This document shows, piece by piece, positions 10,288-18,407 of a stretch of DNA of 50,058 nucleotides. The position numbers and the translations under genes were made by a program. Each line of letters opens with the position of its first letter. The first letter of the stretch is position 1. The DNA comes from Halopseudomonas pelagia CL-AP6 (GTDB taxonomy: Bacteria > Pseudomonadota > Gammaproteobacteria > Pseudomonadales > Pseudomonadaceae), in contig NZ_AROI01000045.1 in assembly GCF_000410875.1 (NCBI RefSeq), positions 1 to 50,058 on the forward strand, read 5' to 3'. The notes under the pieces were generated by a model. The model worked only from the letters and a program-made list of their open reading frames with translations. It did no database searches and was not told the DNA's origin.

Positions 10288-10680
10288 ATGAACAAGGTTC
10301 TCTCCTCAGAAACCGTTGATCTGTTAGTGCGCGAAGAGCAGCATTTTGCCTGTGCTTCGGACGCATTCTTCCAGGCCTGGAAGCGTGGTGCCGAGATTGC
10401 CGGAGCGCAGTGGTTCGGCGACGGCACTCGCGAAGGCTTGAACCGCGCTGCTGATATCTGGGATCTGCGTCCCGGGATGCACGAACTCAATGACGCGCTC
10501 GGCGTTATGAGCAGCGGCCAACGCATGTTTCTTGCCGCAATGGTCAGCTTCTACAACGCAGGTGAAGGTACTGCGATGCTACGTCGCTGTGGCTTTGAAG
10601 GGTTGGCCGACCTTGGCTGCCTGGATCTGCAGCGGCGTCAGGTTATTTCCGATCTCGTGCTGAACTACACCGGTTGGTAA
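10288..10680 (+). CDS. ICE accessory protein of unknown function
   Basis: 130 residues from the ATG preceded by AAGGAG. A longer frame to 10081 runs through the structured leader and is rejected. I do not recognise a domain. The protein is soluble, mostly helical, with a C-terminal stretch GFEGLADLGCLDLQRRQVISDL. It is a single gene with its own long leader, like the other small genes of this ICE region. Position and leader suggest expression together with the replication/accessory genes; no function can be assigned. Confidence 0.7.
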   Translation: MNKVLSSETVDLLVREEQHFACASDAFFQAWKRGAEIAGAQWFGDGTREGLNRAADIWDLRPGMHELNDALGVMSSGQRMFLAAMVSFYNAGEGTAMLRRCGFEGLADLGCLDLQRRQVISDLVLNYTGW

Positions 10681-10781
10681 GTCCGTACAGGGGCATTGCG
10701 CTACATTCATATTTCGCCCCAAAGTGCTCCACCCAGGAGTCTTGCATTCCTTCATTTATATCATTGCCACTTTTTTCATCC

Positions 10782-10800
10782 GCTGGAGCTAACCTCCAGC
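10782..10800 (+). promoter_or_regulatory. Leader hairpin before the 10841 gene
   Basis: GCTGGAG and CTCCAGC form a 7-bp perfect stem with a 5-base loop, 40 bases before the start codon. It is not followed by a T-tract, so it looks like a leader structure rather than a terminator. Confidence 0.4.
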
Positions 10801-10840
10801 AGGGGGTTGGCTTTTGCCCATCCCTTGTAGGAAAAATCTC

Positions 10841-11557
10841 ATGTCTCAACTCAACAACCCTTTTATCCGCAGGTATCAGAATCTGCGTGTCGTTCGTCAG
10901 TTGCTCATCACCCACGAAGATGATTGCCCACCCGTCTGGCGGTCAGTGCATCCTACCCAAGCACACCTGTCCGAAGATCAGGTTAATCAGTTTCCTTGTG
11001 TGTTTGACGACTACTTCGCCCTCATTACGGAAGGCCAGAAGGTACCGCATACTCTGGAAGACCAATGCAAGTCCGAGGGCATCGTGCGCTCTGTGGTCTA
11101 CGCCATTAGCGGCCAGGAATTTGATGGCACGCCTGTGCATGTAGGAGACTTTTACTCTGAGGGTGCTGCACGCCGGGTGGTGAACCGACTGAGTTTCGAG
11201 ACCGGTTTTTTCAGCCGGGCCTGGAAAATCAGCACAGGTCACATTATCGAGGAGTCGATGCGGTACTTGTGCGAATGGGTGGATATTGACACGCCACCCG
11301 GACTTCTGTTCGTTGCATTCCGAGTGCCGTACAGCCCGGTCGTCGGCGTCAAGCTGATCGCCACACCCTGGACAGACGAGAACCTGCAGCAGGTAGAAGG
11401 CATCACTGCCGATCAACTGCAGCAGGAACATCTGTCCAAAGGTATACCGGGAGATTTGGCACATATTCTTCAATTAGCAGCCAATGCCGATGTGCGTATC
11501 CTGATGTTCGATGCGGACGCGCCAGTGCTGGATGGATTGCCGGTTTACGCAACGTAG
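10841..11557 (+). CDS. ICE accessory protein of unknown function
   Basis: 238 residues from MSQLNNPF; an upstream in-frame ATG at 10814 lies in the leader and is less likely. The protein has no signal peptide or membrane segment. It combines an N-terminal part with several aromatic residues (YFALITEGQKVPH) and a beta-rich middle (YEWVD-like CEWVDIDTPPGLLFVAFRVP). I cannot place it in a family. It is followed directly by a terminator, so it is a one-gene unit. Confidence 0.65.
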   Translation: MSQLNNPFIRRYQNLRVVRQLLITHEDDCPPVWRSVHPTQAHLSEDQVNQFPCVFDDYFALITEGQKVPHTLEDQCKSEGIVRSVVYAISGQEFDGTPVHVGDFYSEGAARRVVNRLSFETGFFSRAWKISTGHIIEESMRYLCEWVDIDTPPGLLFVAFRVPYSPVVGVKLIATPWTDENLQQVEGITADQLQQEHLSKGIPGDLAHILQLAANADVRILMFDADAPVLDGLPVYAT

Positions 11558-11570
11558 ACTTGCTCATTCG

Positions 11571-11592
11571 CCCCTATCAAGGGGTTTCTTTT
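11571..11592 (+). terminator. Rho-independent terminator
   Basis: CCCCT and AGGGG with a short loop, followed by TTTCTTTT, 14 bases after the stop codon of the gene ending at 11557. Confidence 0.75.
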
Positions 11593-11678
11593 GGTTTGCG
11601 GTGACCAGAACGGATAAGTGCCACATCTGTTTCATGGCAGACGACATCGCGTCACGGCGACATCCTCGAAGCATGTTC

Positions 11679-11776
11679 GCTGGCGTAGCCGGCAGCATCC
11701 CAGGCAGTCAAGGCCATCAAGACTGCGGCGTACCCCAGGTTCGCTGGCTGACCTCCTATCCGGACGTTCAACGTCC
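11679..11776 (+). ncRNA. Structured leader, radC-RNA-like, copy 2
   Basis: Stem 1 is GCTGGC-GTA-GCCGGC (11679-11693), then CATCCCAGG-like bases, stem 2 GCAGTC/GACTGC with an 11-base loop (11704-11726), and a further hairpin GGACG/CGTCC (11762-11776). Stem 2 differs from copies 3 and 4 (GTAGCC/GGCTAC) by paired changes, which is covariation. It precedes the gene starting at 11842. Confidence 0.7.
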
Positions 11777-11841
11777 ATTCTACCTCAAGGGATCTTTCAT
11801 CCCTGTGGGGGGTGAAGGGTTCCGTTTTCTCGGAGTTCATC

Positions 11842-12645
11842 ATGGATCATCAAGCCATTCGTCAACAAATGCCCACCCTGGTTGCCGGTCATGTACCGAG
11901 TAACGCACGGTCCTTCCAGTTCAACATCTACGACGGGAGACCGCTAGAGACCACTCTGGGCTTTCACCTCGACCCTCAGCCTTTTGAGGGTAAAGTCATT
12001 GCCATCACCGATGACGCCATCGTAATCAAAACCTGCCGTACGAGGTTTGCGGTATTGGATCGTACGCTCGTAAATGAAGTTCCTCTGGAGGGTGCTAGGG
12101 TCGAAGTGTCGCCGTATGCACGCCGGCGCTTCGACGGTCTGCGTGCCGATACACCTGAAGATGTCATCGAACACAGGGCCGACGGCACTCAATACACCCT
12201 ACAGCGCGTGATCCTTGGCGCTGCACCGGCCAAACTGCCGGTTGTTCAACCGCGATGTCTGGAGTTGCAGCAGCTCATCGAGCAATTGGAGGAAATGCCA
12301 GCCCCTGATGGGCATCGGCGGATTACTCATATGCTGGTCGATGCACAGGCACGAGACGTCACCCTTGTTGATCCCAAACCCAGTGACATTATTCGGACGC
12401 CGCCATCAGTGAGTTTCACGGTTGAAACGGCCAAATTCACTGGCCGTATCAGCGTGATCTATATGCGCGGGGACGACACCTATTCCGTGGAGTGGCAACA
12501 CAACGGTGAACGGGTAGAGCGCCGAGATGATGTTTATTTCGACATGCTTGGGGAAACCCTGGCTGAGCTGATCGATGACGGCTCATGGCGCTGCATCCAG
12601 ATCCGCACGGTACACAAGACTGCTCGCGGCCAGAAAGTAGCCTGA
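11842..12645 (+). CDS. ICE accessory protein of unknown function
   Basis: 267 residues from MDHQAIRQQM; an in-frame ATG ten codons upstream lies before the CGGAG ribosome site and is not chosen. The N-terminal half has a short beta-strand module (GKVIAITDDAIVIKT) that resembles small barrel folds such as KfrB, but the match is weak. The C-terminal 70 residues (SVSFTVETAKFTGRISVIYMRG) look like a separate beta-rich domain. No catalytic motif is seen. It carries a radC-RNA-like leader, shared with genes that act on DNA in other ICEs. Confidence 0.65.
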   Translation: MDHQAIRQQMPTLVAGHVPSNARSFQFNIYDGRPLETTLGFHLDPQPFEGKVIAITDDAIVIKTCRTRFAVLDRTLVNEVPLEGARVEVSPYARRRFDGLRADTPEDVIEHRADGTQYTLQRVILGAAPAKLPVVQPRCLELQQLIEQLEEMPAPDGHRRITHMLVDAQARDVTLVDPKPSDIIRTPPSVSFTVETAKFTGRISVIYMRGDDTYSVEWQHNGERVERRDDVYFDMLGETLAELIDDGSWRCIQIRTVHKTARGQKVA

Positions 12646-12752
12646 TCGCATTCCAGACGCTCAAGTAGCGAACATGTTCATACCCCACGACCCCATGGTC
12701 GGCGGCTCATCGCCGGCTGCGGGGGCACTTCCTTTCATAATGGAGAAAGCTC

Positions 12753-13032
12753 ATGTCTTTACGTTTCAAAGGCTCTGACCGAGGCTGTTGCCAATCAATG
12801 CCGCATCACCCTGGTGAAAGATCATGGTGTGTACTGGTTGGCAGAGCAGGGCGGGTGCCTGCCCAGCGGTCGTCAGGCAGTGATGGCCTATGCCGTCGGC
12901 TGCAACCCCGATACCGATGCATTTGATGATTGGTGGGAGCTGGCTCGTGAAGAGCTGGGTGGCGATGATTTTGGTGAATACTTCGACCCTACCGAGAGTG
13001 TGTTTGCACACATCATGAATAAGTCTGGATGA
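12753..13032 (+). pseudogene. DUF3085 protein gene, frameshifted
   Basis: The start MSLRFKGSD (12753) and the rest (EAVANQCRITLVKDHGVYWLAEQGG to the stop at 13030) are in different frames. Comparing with DUF3085 proteins as I remember them, about six residues between GSD and EAVANQ are missing, so a deletion of roughly 17 bases near 12779 both removed codons and shifted the frame. The C-terminal part keeps the family segment YAVGCNPDTDAFDDWWELA. An internal ATG at 12814 could give a 72-residue product lacking the first ~30 residues. Function of DUF3085 is unknown; it is common in ICEs. Confidence 0.65.
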
Positions 13033-13187
13033 CCTGGAACTGTCAGCCACGTTGACACATCTGTCGTTGAAAGCGATTTCCCCTACGCCCTGATCAACCG
13101 GTTTGTTCTCCCAGCCCTTACCCCCTCCACGCCAGTCCGCCCCCGTCAGGGAGATGGGCTGGTTCACTTTCAAAAAAGGAGCAATGC

Positions 13188-13478
13188 ATGTTCCAGAATC
13201 TCATTACTCCCGACCAGGACTTCAAGGATCAACTCGGGGCCTGTGTCAATGCCATGTGCTAGGATGATGCCACCGGCCAGACCCTGGTGTTCGAGCGCGA
13301 CAGGGGCAAGCTACACATGCGCTACATCGTCACACATGACGCGATGCTTACCCTGATGGACACCGACATCGACCGCTATGAAATGCTGTTTTTCGACGGC
13401 GGGAACACCAGCGGCGACAGCTGGAAACACGTTTTCTTTCCAGGACAGCGCACACATTGTTTTGTCTACGAAGCCTGA
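13188..13478 (+). pseudogene. Small ICE gene with an in-frame amber codon
   Basis: From ATG 13188, preceded by AAAGGAG, the frame reads MFQNLITPDQDFKDQLGA, meets TAG at 13260-13262 (codon 25), and then continues open in the same frame for 71 codons to the stop at 13476 (ending in QRTHCFVYEA). The codon usage on both sides looks like one gene. Either the gene is inactivated by a nonsense mutation, or translation restarts inside. I do not recognise the protein. A strong terminator follows. Confidence 0.6.
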
Positions 13479-13483
13479 TCCTC

Positions 13484-13507
13484 AGCCCCTCAACCGAGGG
13501 GCTTTTT
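13484..13507 (+). terminator. Rho-independent terminator
   Basis: AGCCCCTC-AACC-GAGGGGCT, an 8-bp perfect stem with a 4-base loop, then TTTTT. It closes the small gene ending at 13478. Confidence 0.88.
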
Positions 13508-13597
13508 CATGCCAGCAGGAAAGGGAAAGGGGAGCGCCCGGATGCCGATTACTTGCTGCCTCACGCACAAACCCCGGCCATGATGACCTCATGCCCA

Positions 13598-13720
13598 GCT
13601 GACAGCCGTCAGCAGCATCCCAGGTAGCCACGATCTTCAAGGCTACGGCGCGGTTCCATCACGTTGATCACCCAGCTCGCACCGCATCCATCTGCGAGCG
13701 ACCACCGGCCTGTTCGGTGG
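13598..13720 (+). ncRNA. Structured leader, radC-RNA-like, copy 3
   Basis: Stem 1 is GCTGAC/GTCAGC (13598-13613), then CATCCCAG, stem 2 GTAGCC/GGCTAC with an 11-base loop (13624-13646), a short CGCA/TGCG stem (13683-13696) and CCACC/GGTGG (13702-13720). It is the closest relative of copy 4 before radC. It lies about 100 bases upstream of the DUF3577 gene, and there is no other gene between 13479 and 13818. Confidence 0.75.
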
Positions 13721-13818
13721 CGGATGCTTTAGCTTTTTCAACCCATCGCGGGGTTACGCACTTTCCCCGCAGCATGGGGCTGGTGTGTCTCCGCTTCTAT
13801 TCCAAATGGAGATTCACC

Positions 13819-14619
13819 ATGAAAACCTCGTCCAACGAGAAGTCCTATTTCGATATTCACACCTCGGGCATCGGCTACCTGCAACGTGTCCGGGAAGTTC
13901 CTGTACGAGGTGGCCGCCGTGCTGAGCCATTCCTTGCATGCACCATCGCTGCGCTCGTAGGCTCTGTCCAGAACCCTCAAAAGCGCTATTTTGACCTGAA
14001 GGTCTCCGGTGCCGAAGCCAAAAAAATCGTCGCCGGCTATGTTGGCGTTGATGATCAACACCAACGCCCATTGGTTCGCTTTCGTATTGGCGATCTGTGG
14101 GGCGATGCCTATATCCGTCCCAATGGCGAACGCAAAGGTGAAGCGGCAGCCTCACTCAAAGGTCGCCTACTGAAGGTCGAACTGATCGATCACGCTGAGC
14201 TTGCGCAGATCGAGCAGCATGAGCTGGTTACCCGGGGCATTGGCTATTTGAACCGGCCCAAAGAAGTAAAGCCCAACACCAGCGATGCGTTCCTGTCTTG
14301 CTCCATCGGTGCATTGGCGGGGCCAGTCGATGAACCCGAATATCGCTACTTCGACACTATCGTTGCGGCGACGGATGCTCAAGTTCTGGTGCGTCAATGC
14401 GTACAGGCAATCGAGGCTGAAAGCAAAGTATTGATCAGCTTCCGTCTCAACGACATGAAGATTGATCCGTACATCCGCAATAAGGGCGAGCGCGCCGGTG
14501 AACCTGCCGCAAGCCTTAAATCCACGCTGATCCACATCGGTCTGATCAAGGTTGATGGTCAGCAGGTCTTTCCTGATATTCCCCAGAACGCTGAGCCAGC
14601 AATGGCAGACTCGTTCTGA
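13819..14619 (+). CDS. STY4534-like ICE replication protein with two DUF3577 domains
   Basis: 266 residues from MKTSSNEKSYF. Family members that I know are about 150 residues with one DUF3577 domain; this protein has two in tandem. Repeat 1 (about 10-122) and repeat 2 (about 138-255) share GIGYLxRxxEV, an acidic/aromatic YFD, and R(L/I)xDxxxDxYIRxxGERxGExAASLK near the end. The domain is annotated in ICEs as a replication protein of the STY4534 family; an OB-like, single-strand-binding role is an inference. It has its own radC-RNA-like leader. A longer frame to 13717 crosses the leader and is rejected. Confidence 0.85.
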   Translation: MKTSSNEKSYFDIHTSGIGYLQRVREVPVRGGRRAEPFLACTIAALVGSVQNPQKRYFDLKVSGAEAKKIVAGYVGVDDQHQRPLVRFRIGDLWGDAYIRPNGERKGEAAASLKGRLLKVELIDHAELAQIEQHELVTRGIGYLNRPKEVKPNTSDAFLSCSIGALAGPVDEPEYRYFDTIVAATDAQVLVRQCVQAIEAESKVLISFRLNDMKIDPYIRNKGERAGEPAASLKSTLIHIGLIKVDGQQVFPDIPQNAEPAMADSF

Positions 14620-14774
14620 CCCTACCCGCAAGACCTCGCCTCAGGGGCTTGTTCTTTCTCGCACTACAGCCCGCAACTACCGCGTGTGGTTGTGGGCAAT
14701 TCGCACATTCACTCCTAGCAGTCGGCTTCTCGCGTAGGCGAGATGCACTGCGATTCTGATTCTGGAGAATCACC

Positions 14775-15602
14775 ATGTCCCTCGCATCTCGCTTCTCATC
14801 CAGAGCACCGGTATTGCGTTCTGATCACCCTTTATCGAATGATCAAATCCGTGCCGTTGTCCCATCCATCTTTGCGGAATCTCCGCATGCAAGTCGCTCC
14901 GAGCGCTACAGCTACATCCCGACCGCCATCGTGCTGTCGGAACTTCGTAAGGAGGGTTTTGAGCCCTTTATGGTGTGCCAAACGCGGGTCCGCAATGAAG
15001 ACCGTCGCGACCATACCAAACATCTCATACGCCTTCGCCATGCCAGCCAGATCAACGGTTCGGAGGCAAATGAAATTATTCTCCTCAACTCACATGATGG
15101 CTCCAGCAGCTATCAAATGCTTGCCGGCATGTTCCGCTTCGTTTGCCATAACGGTCTGGTTTGCGGCGATACCTTTGCCGATGTCCGCGTACCACACAAG
15201 GGCGATATCACAGACCAGGTCATCGAAGGTGCCTATGAGGTTCTCAAAGGTTTTGAGCAGGTGCATGCATCGCGCGAGGCCATGCGCGCAATCAAGCTGG
15301 AGGAGGGCGAGCAAGAACTCTTTGCCCGTTCTGCCTTGGCACTCAAATATGACAATCCGGGCAAGCCAGCACCTGTCACGGAAAGTCAGCTACTCATGCC
15401 CAGGCGCTATGAAGAGCGCAAGGCCGACCTCTGGTCGACCTTTAATCGGGTGCAGGAAAACTTCATCAAAGGTGGACTCTCTGGGCGCGCCGCCAACGGA
15501 CGCCAGCAGCGTACTCGGGCAGTGCAGGGGATCGATCAGAATCTGAAGTTGAATCGGGCGCTCTGGATGCTTGCCGAAGGCATGCAGCAGTTGAAGGCAT
15601 GA
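14775..15602 (+). CDS. DUF932 domain protein
   Basis: 275 residues, normal for DUF932 proteins of ICEs and plasmids. Recognisable segments are the N-terminal SYIPTAIVL, the middle LIRLRHA with SHDGSSSYQ, and CHNGLVCGD, the signature of the family. DUF932 proteins are thought to act in plasmid or phage DNA metabolism, but no reaction is known. The start ATG follows GGAGAATCACC. About 150 bases of leader separate it from the DUF3577 gene, including a CTCGC-GTAG-GCGAG hairpin. The next gene starts after another hairpin at 15638. Confidence 0.88.
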   Translation: MSLASRFSSRAPVLRSDHPLSNDQIRAVVPSIFAESPHASRSERYSYIPTAIVLSELRKEGFEPFMVCQTRVRNEDRRDHTKHLIRLRHASQINGSEANEIILLNSHDGSSSYQMLAGMFRFVCHNGLVCGDTFADVRVPHKGDITDQVIEGAYEVLKGFEQVHASREAMRAIKLEEGEQELFARSALALKYDNPGKPAPVTESQLLMPRRYEERKADLWSTFNRVQENFIKGGLSGRAANGRQQRTRAVQGIDQNLKLNRALWMLAEGMQQLKA

Positions 15603-15637
15603 GCCACACCGAACTGGTTTATTTCTCACTACCTCAG

Positions 15638-15656
15638 CCGCGTTGAGTAAACGCGG
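15638..15656 (+). terminator. Hairpin after the DUF932 gene
   Basis: CCGCGTT-GAGTA-AACGCGG, a 7-bp stem, followed by TTGTTCT. It may end the DUF932 transcript or attenuate the next gene, whose start is at 15682. Confidence 0.5.
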
Positions 15657-15681
15657 TTGTTCTCATCACAAGGAGCTACTC

Positions 15682-16011
15682 ATGGTCAGTACTGCAGCAC
15701 ATTCAAATAATGCCCGTTCGCTTGATGAACAAGCGTGGCGGGCTATCTGCGAGACAGCAGCCGCACAAGCAATTAAGGGTTGCGGTCTGTCTCATGGCTA
15801 TTACGTGGATCTCTTCAGTTCAGGAGTTGATGCGCAAACTTGTAAATTGCCGGAATACCAGCGCGCACAAGCACTGCAAATAGCACAGGAGTGGGATTAC
15901 GCGACGCCTGAAGAAAGGCAGGAAGCCCAGGACTGGAATGCTGAACACGGCTATTGCACGCACAGTATCGAACTGGGCTATTGCCCGGCCGGTTGCGGTT
16001 CGGACTACTAG
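15682..16011 (+). CDS. Small cysteine-containing ICE protein
   Basis: 109 residues from MVSTAAHSNN, chosen because AAGGAG lies just upstream; the longer frame from 15643 starts in the leader hairpin. The C-terminal end has three cysteines and a histidine close together (HGYCTHSIELGYCPAGCG), which could bind a metal ion. I do not recognise the family. The gene is one of the row of single small genes with long leaders that precedes the tra region. Confidence 0.6.
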   Translation: MVSTAAHSNNARSLDEQAWRAICETAAAQAIKGCGLSHGYYVDLFSSGVDAQTCKLPEYQRAQALQIAQEWDYATPEERQEAQDWNAEHGYCTHSIELGYCPAGCGSDY

Positions 16012-16113
16012 GGTCTGGTATTCCACTTTATTGCCGTTTATACGGCTTTCACCACCCGCCGGGGCCACCCCGATGGGGGAGGTTCCCGGCTATTTCAATC
16101 CAGGAGCTTCACC

Positions 16114-16446
16114 ATGAGTCGGCACTTCTTCGACACATTTCACGAGGGATTTCCCATCACCGTCCTGCTTGGCTGGGATCGGCCGGCGAGCTATTTCTTC
16201 CTGGTCATCGAGAAGCCAACCGAACTTGGCGAAAACACCATGACGTTCGATTTCTTGTACAGCAACCTTCAAGAGATCTATCCGTTCATCCATGACCTGA
16301 ATTACTACAGGGAGGTCTTGCGCCATTTTAATATCGACGTGCCGGAGAGCATGTTCATTGAGGTGCAGCACGACTGCGTAAGAAATGTCGGTAACCGCAT
16401 AGTCACGCATCAGGCAGACGGCTCGTTCACTGAACGGGTGTTCTGA
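16114..16446 (+). CDS. Small ICE protein of unknown function
   Basis: 110 residues, start ATG preceded by CAGGAG. The sequence is rich in aromatic residues (FDTFHEGFPITVLLGWDRPASYFFLV) and looks like a compact globular protein with no signal peptide. No family is recognised. The leader (16012-16113) contains GCCG/CGGC and CCGGGG/CCCCG hairpins, so it follows the pattern of the other genes here. Confidence 0.6.
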   Translation: MSRHFFDTFHEGFPITVLLGWDRPASYFFLVIEKPTELGENTMTFDFLYSNLQEIYPFIHDLNYYREVLRHFNIDVPESMFIEVQHDCVRNVGNRIVTHQADGSFTERVF

Positions 16447-16577
16447 ACTCCCATGTTGATCGAACACTCGTGCTGGTTTGGTGATCCCACCATTCATTTC
16501 ATCAAACTCAGTACGGGTCCATTACACATATTGATTTGCAATGGCCACCAGCCTTGAAAGGGCTGGCGGCTAACCAC

Positions 16578-16890
16578 TTAGCCCAGATGCTTGAATATAT
16601 TACTGACGGCTGATTCAGTAATGGCGGGGCTACGCTCTGCCAGCGCGGGAATATTTTTATTCTGGTTGCCTTGCAAGTATTCTTGAGTAACCGGCCCCTT
16701 CAGGTATCCATCAACACGATCAAGTGCAATGAAGAGAGCGGCTTGCTGCGCGGCTGGATCGTTTGATGCGGGCCAGTCCAGAAGTTTTTTATCTTCAGAT
16801 GTCAGTACCTGATCAAGATCAACCCTGCGCCATTCTCGTTCGTCTGGGCCCGTAGCATGAGAGATGTCCGCAGAGAGACAAGCTATCGGT
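16578..16890 (-). pseudogene. Possible remnant of an unknown gene
   Basis: An open frame gives about 100 residues with protein-like composition (LTSEDKKLLDWPASNDPAAQQ and DGYLKGPVTQEYLQG). There is no ATG in this frame downstream of the GNAT gene, whose 3' end it would have to overlap by about 100 bases. It may be the 3' part of a displaced gene. I cannot name it, and it could be chance. Confidence 0.3.
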
Positions 16891-17391
16891 TCAGATGGCC
16901 TTGAGTGGAAGGAACAGTCGACGTCCCTCCGAGCTGAGCTGTGAAAAGCCGAATTGCTCATAAAAGCCTTGAGCTCTTTCGTCGATGGCATCAACTACCA
17001 TGGCATAAATGGCGATTTCATCGCTCACTGCCAGGGTTCGTTTGATGGCATCGGCCAATAATATACTGCCCACCCCGTGCCCTTGGGCAATCCGATCTAT
17101 CGCCAATCTGCCAAGCAATACGGCTGGGATCGGATGCCGAGGAAGTTTGCGGGCGACAGTGCTGGGCAACTGGCTGAGCTCAATCGATAGCGTTGATAGC
17201 GTGTAGTAACCCACCAGCACCTCAGGATGCTCTGCTGTAGTCGCCACAAATACCCGGCTGATGCGGCGCTTCACATCCTGGCTGGCCTGCTTTTGAATGT
17301 AATCATCCAATGAGGGCACTCCGCAACGGAACCTTGCCCTGTCGTGATGAGTGTCGAGAGGCTTTACAACCAGTTGTGAATAATCAGTCAT
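16891..17391 (-). CDS. GNAT acetyltransferase toxin (TacT/AtaT type)
   Basis: 166 residues. The GNAT acetyl-CoA loop is visible as Q103-GHGVG108, followed by the helix SILLADAI; the catalytic tyrosine is probably Y144 in FYEQFGF. The N-terminal RFRCGVPSLDDYIQKQA segment is typical of the TacT/AtaT/ItaT group, which acetylates aminoacyl-tRNA and blocks translation. The gene overlaps the upstream DUF1778 antitoxin by 4 bases (ATGA). It stands just before the PilL-type gene, in the opposite direction. The specific tRNA target cannot be read from the sequence. Confidence 0.9.
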   Translation of the reverse strand: MTDYSQLVVKPLDTHHDRARFRCGVPSLDDYIQKQASQDVKRRISRVFVATTAEHPEVLVGYYTLSTLSIELSQLPSTVARKLPRHPIPAVLLGRLAIDRIAQGHGVGSILLADAIKRTLAVSDEIAIYAMVVDAIDERAQGFYEQFGFSQLSSEGRRLFLPLKAI

Positions 17392-17675
17392 TGGCTGGTG
17401 ACGCGCTTGTCATGATCCTTGAAAGCGGCTAGCAGCTTTTTGTTGAAGAGAACCGGCTTGGCCAGCGCCTCGAAAAAAGCCTCTGAATGTTGTTCATTCA
17501 AGCTCACGACCTCGTGCTCATGAATAGTTTTTTCAGCATGGGCGAGCGCACTGGCCAGAATAAAATTACTCACGGTTTTGCCTTCGAGGCTTGCAGCATG
17601 TTCCAGCGCTTTTTTTGCACTGCATTTTAATCGCAGATTGATACGCTCCTGCTTGGTGTCTGTAGCTGCACTCAT
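17388..17675 (-). CDS. DUF1778 ribbon-helix-helix antitoxin (TacA type)
   Basis: 95 residues. The N-terminal RINLRLKCSAKKALEHAASLEGKTVSNFIL is the ribbon-helix-helix DNA-binding fold (named by its ends: RINLRL and VSNFIL); the C-terminal half (after residue 60) carries the short toxin-binding region with FNKKLLAAF. It neutralises the GNAT toxin and probably autorepresses the pair. Its start ATG has an upstream AT-rich region (17680-17760) suitable for a promoter/operator. Confidence 0.9.
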   Translation of the reverse strand: MSAATDTKQERINLRLKCSAKKALEHAASLEGKTVSNFILASALAHAEKTIHEHEVVSLNEQHSEAFFEALAKPVLFNKKLLAAFKDHDKRVTSQ

Positions 17676-17903
17676 GATGGATACCCTTCGTATGATGGGA
17701 TTAATAATACGAGGTAAATGTACGTCAAAATGGTGCCTTTATCAATTTTTCATATGCGCTCATCTTTCCAAGATCTATCAAACATGGATTGATAGCTGAC
17801 CCTCGCTCCAGCAACAAATGGGCTCTACCCAGTTCGCATTCCTTGCTGACTCATGCTCGTCACTTCACCAACGTATCGGTTTATCAGAAATGAGAGCCGA
17901 GCC

Positions 17904-18407
17904 ATGTCATCCTGCTTCCCCTACCGATATCTGGCTGTTAGCAGCCTGCTGATCACAGCCGTGCTGGCAAGCGGATGTGCGATAACCGCTGTACCGACAG
18001 AAACCTCCCACCCTGAAGACGCAGTCTCCGTACCCTGGCCTGCGGAGTCTGAGCTGATTCCCATTGCACGCTATGGCCGCTACACCCTGGTGGAGCTGGC
18101 ACCAACCGCTGCGCAGCGCGACCTGCTGCTGCAGATCGTCGATATCACTCTGCCTGACGATACCAGTGCGTCGGTGGGCGACGGTTTGCGTCAGGTTCTC
18201 AAGGGCAGCGGCTATCGACTGTGTCAGACCACACCTACCAACACAGAGCTCTTTGCGCTGCCATTGCCGGCGGCGCACCGGCGCCTGGGGCCCATGACCT
18301 TGCGCGATGCGTTGCTGACGCTGGCCGGCACCGCCTGGGAGTTGCAGGCCTATGAAACAACACGGGTGATCTGTTTCAACCAGCCACGTCCCGGAGACCC
18401 GATATGA
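17904..18407 (+). CDS. PilL-type ICE lipoprotein (TIGR03748)
   Basis: 167 residues from MSSCFPYRY; a frame to 17853 extends into non-coding DNA. A lipobox LASGC25 marks it as an outer-membrane lipoprotein. The rest has the PilL N-terminal segment (YTLVELAPTAAQRDLL and GDGLRQVLKGSGY) found in the PFGI-1-class conjugation cluster as its first gene. The role is thought to lie in the type IV pilus or transfer apparatus at the cell surface. It overlaps the next gene by 4 bases and starts the first tra block. Confidence 0.85.
   Translation: MSSCFPYRYLAVSSLLITAVLASGCAITAVPTETSHPEDAVSVPWPAESELIPIARYGRYTLVELAPTAAQRDLLLQIVDITLPDDTSASVGDGLRQVLKGSGYRLCQTTPTNTELFALPLPAAHRRLGPMTLRDALLTLAGTAWELQAYETTRVICFNQPRPGDPI

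Noticed and set aside
13040..13180. Leader before the 13188 gene as a fifth radC-RNA-like copy
   Set aside because: It does not show the stem 1 / CATxCCAG / stem 2 order seen in the other four.
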